Shown here: piece after piece, positions 52,339 to 58,000 of the stretch
Numbering within the stretch: position 1 is the stretch's first letter
Layout: every line of letters begins with the position of its first letter
Origin: an uncultured Eggerthellaceae bacterium
Lineage (GTDB): Bacteria > Actinomycetota > Coriobacteriia > Coriobacteriales > Eggerthellaceae
NCBI GenBank assembly: GCA_903789415.1
Contig: CAIFEG010000010.1
Coordinates: 1-58,000 of the forward strand
Direction: 5' to 3'
DNA length: 58,000 nucleotides
Program-made: the position numbers and the translations under genes
The notes under the pieces: model-generated
The model's input: the letters and a program-made list of their open reading frames with translations, nothing else
Databases searched by the model: none
What the model was told of the DNA's origin: nothing

Positions 52339-53367
52339 TTGTTCGGACTCGGCGCTAACGAAATCTTTCTAATTCTCCTTTTTGGGTTTCTTATTTTCGG
52401 TCCTGATAAGCTCCCCAAAATGGCAAAAACCTTAGGTCAGTTTATTGCTAAATTTAGAGATGCTCAGGCAGAGATGAATAATGTCATCAAGGAGGAAGTA
52501 TATGATCCTGATGACAAGAAGGAACCGGTTAAAAATCCGCTCGATTCGTTAAACAAGCTTGAAAACAACGCAAGCAAAGATGACAAAGCGGAAAGTTTTA
52601 CCGAACGCAAAGCTCGATATGACCGTGAGCGTGCGGAACGGAAAAAGGCAGAAGAGCGTAGACAGCAAGCTGCACAAAGTGCTGCTGCGGCAAGTGCTGC
52701 AGCACGTCGTGCGATGGAACAAGACGAGATCGATCGGGCAAAGCGTAATGCTCCTGCGAAGAAATCGGCCCCGTCTACGACAGGAAAAACTGCAGCAACA
52801 ACATCTGCTGCTGCACAGAAAAAACCTGCCGCAACTTCTTCACCTACTTCGGCATCAACGACGGGCACAGCGGCGAAGTCTTCTCCTGTGACGAAGTCTC
52901 CTGCAGCAACAACGTCGAAAGCAGCAGGGAAGCCTAAAGCTGCAACAAAACCTACGTCGGTGAAAAGATCGACGGTTGCTACAAAACCAACAAGTGTGAA
53001 AAAAGCCGACGCTGCCAAGGCTTCAGCGGCAGCAAAACCTGGTGCAAGGAAGGCAACCACGGCAAAGAGCCAAACTGCCGCAAAGAAACCAACTGCTGCG
53101 AAAAAGCCAACGACGGCGGCAAAGCCTGCTGCAAAGAAACCAACGGCAGCAACAAGAACATCAACGGCGAAGAAAGCTCCAGCAGCGAAGAAACCTTCGT
53201 CTGTAACGAAGAAACCAGCTGCTTCGACGAAGACGGCTGCCAGCGCATCTTCGATCGACGTTGATGCACTCTATGGTGTGGCGAAAGCACCATCGAAGAC
53301 AAGGAAATCATCAACGAAAAAAACTTCAACACAAAAAAGTTCAGCGTCTGAAAAGAAGGGGGAGTAG
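52339..53367 (+). CDS. tatA: TatA/TatB-family translocase protein with a long Lys/Ala/Thr/Pro tail
   Basis: A 342-residue TatA-type protein. Residues 1-20 are the membrane segment (LGANEIFLILLFGFLIFGP) with the conserved FGPDKLPKMAKTLG hinge and amphipathic helix, then a charged coil to about residue 135. The last 200 residues repeat AAKKPT-, KKPAA- and TAKS-like words, strongly basic and histone H1-like; TatA/B are normally 60-170 residues. The Tat system it forms with TatC, encoded next, would export the flavoprotein at 20 kb. Start is TTG 52339 with GAGAGG upstream. Confidence 0.88.
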   Translation: MFGLGANEIFLILLFGFLIFGPDKLPKMAKTLGQFIAKFRDAQAEMNNVIKEEVYDPDDKKEPVKNPLDSLNKLENNASKDDKAESFTERKARYDRERAERKKAEERRQQAAQSAAAASAAARRAMEQDEIDRAKRNAPAKKSAPSTTGKTAATTSAAAQKKPAATSSPTSASTTGTAAKSSPVTKSPAATTSKAAGKPKAATKPTSVKRSTVATKPTSVKKADAAKASAAAKPGARKATTAKSQTAAKKPTAAKKPTTAAKPAAKKPTAATRTSTAKKAPAAKKPSSVTKKPAASTKTAASASSIDVDALYGVAKAPSKTRKSSTKKTSTQKSSASEKKGE

Positions 53368-53369
53368 TC

Positions 53370-54212
53370 ATGCCAATTGGACCTGCACGAATGCCTCTTC
53401 TTGACCATCTTGGTGAGCTGCGTATGCGCTGTGTGCGCATTGTTGTATGCTTGCTTATTGCGGTGTGCGTGTTTTATATGGCCACGCCCACTATTGCGCA
53501 GTTCATGTTGGCGCCTGTCGCGGAATACATGCCGCAAAATGCAGATGGTCAGCCGGCTCTCGCCGTTTTCGGTGCGTTCGATGCCTTTCAGGTACGCTTT
53601 AATATCGCTATTTGGTCATCGATACTTGCGTGTATGCCGGTGATTATGTGGCAAACGCTTGCATTCTTTCTGCCGGCACTGAAGCCAAAAGAACGCAAGT
53701 GGTTTATTCCAACATTTGTTATTGCCGTAGGACTATTTATCTTCGGCACGGTGTTTTGCTATCTCGTAATTTTGGACCCCGCGTTCCAATGGCTCACCGA
53801 CCAGGCATCGGGCTTTGCAAATATCGTTCCTCAGGCGGACCGATGGATTGATATTATCATTAAGTTCGAAATCGGCTTTGGGTGTGCATTCGAACTTCCG
53901 CTGGTGGTGTTCTATCTGACCATTTTCGAGGTTATCCCGTATTCGAAGCTCCGCCACAGTTGGCGTACGGTCTATGTTGTCTTGTTGGTGCTTTCTGCAA
54001 TGATTACCCCAGACTCTTCGCCTGTTACCATGATGCTTCTGTTTGTACCATTGGTTGCAATGTATGAGGTCTCAATGTTTGCGGCTCGTGTGGTGCTGGG
54101 CAAAAAGATTCAGCAGCAGGCAAAAGAAGAAGCCGAAGAGGCAAAAGAAGATGCTGAGATCGAAAAGGAATGGGAAGATCGCAAGAAGAAACGTGCAATG
54201 AATCGCGCGTAA
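53370..54212 (+). CDS. tatC: Sec-independent translocase protein TatC
   Basis: A 280-residue TatC with six membrane helices. Typical blocks are MPLLDHLGELRMR at the N-terminus, FGAFDAFQVRFNIAIW, the Pro-rich cytoplasmic loop FFLPALKPKERKW and the conserved FEIGFGCAFELPLVVFY. The tail is charged (Glu/Lys). ATG 53370 lies two bases after the tatA stop, and a strong terminator follows. Confidence 0.93.
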   Translation: MPIGPARMPLLDHLGELRMRCVRIVVCLLIAVCVFYMATPTIAQFMLAPVAEYMPQNADGQPALAVFGAFDAFQVRFNIAIWSSILACMPVIMWQTLAFFLPALKPKERKWFIPTFVIAVGLFIFGTVFCYLVILDPAFQWLTDQASGFANIVPQADRWIDIIIKFEIGFGCAFELPLVVFYLTIFEVIPYSKLRHSWRTVYVVLLVLSAMITPDSSPVTMMLLFVPLVAMYEVSMFAARVVLGKKIQQQAKEEAEEAKEDAEIEKEWEDRKKKRAMNRA

Positions 54213-54301
54213 ACGTAATGAAGTGGACGTAAAGGTTTGATTCGGCAATTCGCGCAGTCTTGTCCTTTAGGCTTTTTCTAGATAAAAATACAACGATTAT
54301 T

Positions 54302-54338
54302 ATGCTCGGGTCCTACACAATAGCATCCGAGCATTTTT
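54302..54338 (+). terminator. Rho-independent terminator after tatC
   Basis: ATGCTCGG (54302-54309) pairs with CCGAGCAT (54327-54334), followed by five T. It ends the tat transcript. Confidence 0.92.
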
Positions 54339-54419
54339 CGTATACATACACTCTTTTGGCTGCGTATCTTGACGCTGCCGTGTTACAATCCATGTGAAAG
54401 GTGTTACGAAGGAGTTTAC

Positions 54420-54983
54420 ATGCACGAAGTTGGCATAATTTCTGGTGTACTCGACGCGGTGGATAAAAGCGTTGCTGCAAATCATGCCGATAAAGTCTAT
54501 GCAGTTAATTTGTCTGTAGGTGAAGAAACCGAAGTCATCAAAGATTGCATGGATTTTGCGTGGGAGGCGCTCACACCGGGAACAGTGTGTGAAGGTGCCG
54601 AGCTTCATGTCAATATGATCAAGCCGAAGAGCGTGTGTTTGGCATGCGGCAATGAATTCGAACATGATCGCTTTCATAACGATTGTCCGAAATGTGGGAG
54701 CTACGAAACACAATTGATCGCGGGACACGAGCTGACGATTGACTCGATTGATGTCGATATTCCCGATGATGAGTCCGCGGAAGATTCGGCTGAAGAACCT
54801 CAAGAAAATTCTGATGCGAATGCTGCTCCGCATACTCCCGATGCCTCGGCTGCCGAAGCATATACCGACGCGATGAATTCATATGCTGACTCACTCAAGA
54901 GTGAATATCGCCAAGCTCCAACTGAAGAAGAGAAGCGTTCTGGAGATCATGAAATGCAGAATGAGAAGGAATCTCAGAAATAA
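54420..54983 (+). CDS. hypA: Hydrogenase/urease nickel chaperone HypA with an acidic tail
   Basis: A 187-residue protein. The first ~115 residues are HypA: N-terminal MHEVGI with the nickel-binding His2, and the zinc site CLAC...CPKC (about residues 73-101). HypA delivers Ni2+ to [NiFe]-hydrogenase with HypB. A further ~70 residues, rich in Asp/Glu/Ala/Ser, are not part of the family. AAGGAG precedes ATG 54420. HypB follows after a 160-base gap. No hydrogenase structural genes are in the window. Confidence 0.92.
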   Translation: MHEVGIISGVLDAVDKSVAANHADKVYAVNLSVGEETEVIKDCMDFAWEALTPGTVCEGAELHVNMIKPKSVCLACGNEFEHDRFHNDCPKCGSYETQLIAGHELTIDSIDVDIPDDESAEDSAEEPQENSDANAAPHTPDASAAEAYTDAMNSYADSLKSEYRQAPTEEEKRSGDHEMQNEKESQK

Positions 54984-55146
54984 GCCAGAGACGGCTACCT
55001 TTACATGGTGTCATCACATAGTACCGTGCAGCTTTGTGTGATTGATTTTGTGTGGTTATAATTTGCGCGCGAAGGCTATCAGTTCAAAGTCTCCGTGTGT
55101 TCGTTTCATACGGTATGAACGAGGACGTATTTGAAAGGACTCAGAT

Positions 55147-55818
55147 ATGGAAACGGTAGATATTAAACAACCGGTTCTCCAACTCAACGATAAACTTGCA
55201 AAGGAAAATCGCGAGAACTTCGCCAAGCATGGGGTGTATGTTCTCAACATTCTTGCAAGTCCTGGATCAGGTAAAACGTCAACGATCATGGCAACCATTG
55301 ACGCACTCCGTGATACGTATAATATCGCGGTCATTGAGGGTGACATTGCTTCAAATGTCGACTCCGAACGCATTGCAAAACTTGGAATTCCTGCAGTTCA
55401 GGTGAACACGGGTGGTGCTTGCCATCTTGAGTCGGATATGATCAAGCGTGCGGTTGACCAGCTGGATCTTGATAACCTTGATTTAATTTTGCTCGAAAAC
55501 GTCGGGAACTTAATTTGCCCTGTCGATTTTGACTTGGGCGAAAACGCGAAGGTTATGATCTTGTCTGTTCCTGAAGGTGATGACAAACCCTTGAAATATC
55601 CAGGAGTGTTCCAGGCGTCGAAGGCAGTTATCTTAAATAAGATCGACACGCTTCCTATGTTTGATTTCGATCAAAAGGCCTTTGAAGACCATGTTCATGC
55701 GCTCAACCACGAAGTGCCTGTGTTCCCGATTTCGGCAACGAATGGCCAAGGTGTCGATGCATGGGCCGACTGGCTCTCCAAGCATATTGAAGACGCACAT
55801 GCACAGCAAGGTGAATAA
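55147..55818 (+). CDS. hypB: Hydrogenase nickel incorporation GTPase HypB
   Basis: A 223-residue HypB, the GTPase that loads nickel into [NiFe]-hydrogenase. The P-loop is ASPGSGKTSTIM; others are EGDIASNVDSERI, the metal-site segment ENVGNLICP, and NKID for guanine recognition. The His-rich N-terminal metal store found in some HypBs is absent. AAGGACTCAGAT precedes ATG 55147. Confidence 0.95.
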   Translation: METVDIKQPVLQLNDKLAKENRENFAKHGVYVLNILASPGSGKTSTIMATIDALRDTYNIAVIEGDIASNVDSERIAKLGIPAVQVNTGGACHLESDMIKRAVDQLDLDNLDLILLENVGNLICPVDFDLGENAKVMILSVPEGDDKPLKYPGVFQASKAVILNKIDTLPMFDFDQKAFEDHVHALNHEVPVFPISATNGQGVDAWADWLSKHIEDAHAQQGE

Positions 55819-55944
55819 ATTCTTTAGATCATTTCGCAGACGAAAAGGGTGGAACGTAAAACCGAAGCGTGTAATGCGTGAGTTGATACGTAACAGTTTT
55901 TAATATTTCGTATATAAAAACTAAATAGAGATCTATATATAATG

Positions 55945-56002
55945 AATGCGCATCATTTACCTCGCAACTTTTTAACAAGTTGGCGGAGTTGTGGTGCGCA
56001 TT
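55945..56002. terminator. Long structured hairpin between hypB and nadE
   Basis: AATGCGCATCA (55945-55955) pairs with TGGTGCGCATT (55992-56002), 11 bp with one G-U; an inner stem CAACTT/AAGTTG continues it with small bulges. The 3' side is TTTTGG, a weak U-tract. It may end hypB or be a structured nadE leader. Confidence 0.5.
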
Positions 56003-56056
56003 TTGGATGGACGTACAATAGCTGCAAGAAAAAAGCTGTAATTCAAGGAGTTCTTT

Positions 56057-56890
56057 ATGGATATCAAGCCGCTCGAAGCCTACGATGCATGTGTGAAAGC
56101 TCTTGATGAATTTGTACATGATGCGGGATTTTCCGATGTAGTGATCGGACTTTCTGGCGGTCTTGACTCTTCGGTTGTTGCGACAATGGCGTGTGATGCA
56201 CTGGGAAATACTCATGTCCATGGATTCATGCTGCCGGGACCATTCTCCTCATCAAGCTCTGTTACCGATGCTCGATATCTTGCGCAGAACCTGAACTTAA
56301 ATGTGAAAACCATTTCCATAACCCTTCCGTATGAAAACATCAAAGGGGTGTATCACAAGGCCTGCGACCAGGCAATGGGAGAAATTGCGTCGCAGAATAC
56401 GCAGGCCCGTCTCCGCATGATTTTCCTGATGGCGGTTGCAAATGACCACAATTGGCTCCTGCTTAATACGGGAAATAAATCCGAAGCGCAGATGGGCTAT
56501 TCAACCCTTTACGGAGATACCGCCGGCGCGTTTGCCCCAATCGGCGGGCTGTACAAAACCGATGTGTTTGCTGTCGCCCGTGCGCGCAATCAAAGAGCGA
56601 TTGAAAATGGCGAGACGGCTCCCATCCCGGGATCGGTGCTCACGAAGGCTCCCAGCGCAGAACTTTCGAAAGATCAAGTTGATGAGCAGGCACTTGGTAT
56701 GCCATATGAAGATCTCGATCGTATTTTGATCGGACATTTCGAATATGGGAAATCCGCCAAAGAATTAGCCAAAGATGAGCGAGATCTCGTAAAGGTAGAC
56801 AATGTCATTACGCGTGCACGTTCCTTTGCATTCAAGCGTGCAGCTGAGCCCCCATTCCCTGATACCCAATTCTATACAAGCCAGGCATAA
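56057..56890 (+). CDS. nadE: NAD synthetase (ammonia-dependent type)
   Basis: A 277-residue NadE of the ammonia-using, single-domain type; it amidates nicotinate adenine dinucleotide to NAD. The PP-loop is LSGGLDSSVVATM; RMIFLMAVAN, NTGNKSEAQMGYSTLYGD, and APIGGLYKT follow, with the C-terminal segment ITRARSFAFKR. CAAGGAG precedes ATG 56057. Confidence 0.93.
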   Translation: MDIKPLEAYDACVKALDEFVHDAGFSDVVIGLSGGLDSSVVATMACDALGNTHVHGFMLPGPFSSSSSVTDARYLAQNLNLNVKTISITLPYENIKGVYHKACDQAMGEIASQNTQARLRMIFLMAVANDHNWLLLNTGNKSEAQMGYSTLYGDTAGAFAPIGGLYKTDVFAVARARNQRAIENGETAPIPGSVLTKAPSAELSKDQVDEQALGMPYEDLDRILIGHFEYGKSAKELAKDERDLVKVDNVITRARSFAFKRAAEPPFPDTQFYTSQA

Positions 56891-56908
56891 TGCGAGGTAT
56901 GCGCTTGC

Positions 56909-58000
56909 ATGGACGTACTGTATGACAAAACGCGCCTATCTGCACGTCAGTGGCTTATCGATATAGGGATTGCCGTTGCGGCTTTTCTTTATTCCTGGCT
57001 GCATCTTGTGCTTTCTTCTAATGTTGTGGTGATGCAAGATACCGCGTTTCGGCAATTAGTCGGATATTTGAGCGCAAATCCCACGCCCGCTATGGTGGTG
57101 GCGTTTGCGTTGATGGCGGTGCCGCTTGTCGTACGACGGATTTTCCCCATTCCGGTAACTTTGATCGTTTTCGTTATGTATGTCGTGCTTGTTCAGGCTG
57201 TGGGCGATTATGGCGTCTCGATTATCAGCCCTGCGATTGCGCTGTTCTCCATTGCCGAGAAGGGCGACCTGAAAGTCAGCCTTATTTCGACGGCGATCTT
57301 AATTGCGGTTGTGCTGGGGATGGAAGCGCCGTTTATCAACGCCCATCTCATGTGGATTTTACAGGTCCAAAATATCTCGGTTTTAGCCGTTGCGATGGCA
57401 TTTGGCATCGCGATTTCAACGTATAGACGCTACATCGTCGAAGTTCGGGCACGTGCACAAGCAGATGCCGAAGCTCGCGAAGAGGAAACCAAGCGGAGGA
57501 TTTCACAAGAGCGAATTGCGATTGCGCGTGAGGTTCACGACATTACGGCCCATTCGCTTACTGCAGTCAATCTGCAGGCCACCGCTGCTGAACGGCTGAT
57601 TGATAAAGATCCGCAAACCGCCAAACAGGCAATTCAACAAGTCCGCAGCACCTCTAAAGAAGCACTTACCCAGATTCGCCAACTCGTTCATGGTCTCAGG
57701 GAAAATGATGAACCTGCGGAAATGGCTCCCACATCAGGAACGGAAGCGCTTGATTCGCTGATAACTTTTGCGGCACAGGCCCATGTTGATGTGAGCATCG
57801 ACCGTACGAATTACAAGAAAAGTGAGGTGCCATCCTATGTTGACGTGGTGCTTTTTGACATTGCGCGTGAAGCGATGACCAATATCATCCGTCACGCGCA
57901 TGCAGTTCATGCTCATATTGAACTCGGGATATCCGCAAATCACGCATATATTACGATTTCCGATGATGGCGAGGGAGTCGCTCAGGAAGACGATATGCAT
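56909..58000 (+). CDS. Sensor histidine kinase, NarL/DesK type, partial
   Basis: The first 364 residues are visible; the right edge cuts the ATPase domain. Residues about 10-170 hold six or so membrane helices, then a charged coil and HisKA_3 with the phosphoacceptor His in AREVHDITAHSLTAVNLQ, and the start of the HATPase region (AREAMTNIIRHA, ITISDDGEGV). Such kinases pair with NarL-like regulators, probably just beyond the edge. The start at 56909, 18 bases after nadE, has GCGAGGT upstream at a slightly long spacing. Confidence 0.88.
   Translation, partial: MDVLYDKTRLSARQWLIDIGIAVAAFLYSWLHLVLSSNVVVMQDTAFRQLVGYLSANPTPAMVVAFALMAVPLVVRRIFPIPVTLIVFVMYVVLVQAVGDYGVSIISPAIALFSIAEKGDLKVSLISTAILIAVVLGMEAPFINAHLMWILQVQNISVLAVAMAFGIAISTYRRYIVEVRARAQADAEAREEETKRRISQERIAIAREVHDITAHSLTAVNLQATAAERLIDKDPQTAKQAIQQVRSTSKEALTQIRQLVHGLRENDEPAEMAPTSGTEALDSLITFAAQAHVDVSIDRTNYKKSEVPSYVDVVLFDIAREAMTNIIRHAHAVHAHIELGISANHAYITISDDGEGVAQEDDMH

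Noticed and set aside
52464-53060. Minus-strand hydrophobic Ala/Val/Phe frame opposite tatA
   Set aside because: It is the reverse image of the Lys/Ala/Thr-rich TatA tail and has no ribosome site or family.

Overview
The window looks like chromosomal DNA of an anaerobic Coriobacteriia species, most likely family Eggerthellaceae. The evidence is a secreted Tat flavoprotein paired with a multihaem cytochrome (the Cgr/fumarate-reductase-like arrangement common in Eggerthella relatives), a LuxR regulator with a polytopic membrane N-terminus, a menaquinone methyltransferase, hypAB, a PxpABC 5-oxoprolinase operon and a formate-tetrahydrofolate ligase. Base composition looks near 50% GC, low for the family; Cryptobacterium-like is a guess I cannot verify. 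No rRNA, tRNA, CRISPR array, integrase or transposase was found.

Layout. 1-5.3 kb: a divergent MoeA-like gene (cut by the left edge), nfo, queT, leuS. 5.4-13.5 kb: a SanA/YdcF protein, then a minus-strand operon pxpB-pxpC-accB-accC-pxpA followed by an Nramp-fold transporter without the usual metal-binding motif, then nnrE. 13.7-20 kb: an aminotransferase, a CDF transporter, mtnN, a MntR/DtxR repressor, a LuxR gene broken by a one-base frameshift in an A7 run, and luxS; mtnN and luxS form the SAH-recycling/AI-2 route. 20-23 kb: Tat flavoprotein plus cytochrome, and a small membrane protein. 23-28.7 kb: an rlmD-type methyltransferase gene followed by an AT-richer McrBC restriction island; the far end of the island carries a decayed copy of the rlmD 3' end. 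28.7-31 kb: a monooxygenase and a TetR-controlled flavodoxin pair with three matching operators.

31-41.5 kb: DUF554, a tyrosine-phosphatase-like protein, then tilS-maf-hpt-ftsH-folPK and an MFS exporter. 41.5-44.5 kb: repeat arrays, a two-component system whose kinase start is disrupted, coaX. 44.6-51 kb: a one-carbon operon (fhs, fchA, and a folD without cyclohydrolase residues) leading into one gene that encodes TsaE, TsaB and TsaD in a single chain. 51-58 kb: menG, a small basic membrane protein, tatA with a very long basic tail, tatC, hypA, hypB, nadE and a partial NarL-type sensor kinase.

Cross-cutting observations. Several housekeeping proteins (FtsH, TatA, HypA, Maf, CDF, TsaEBD) carry long low-complexity tails or insertions. 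Two regulatory genes are interrupted at homopolymer runs. The best candidates for new biology are the pxp operon with its biotin proteins and odd Nramp transporter, the McrB protein with two predicted modified-base reader domains on an island inserted at rlmD, the TsaE-TsaB-TsaD fusion, and the FolD/FchA division of labour.
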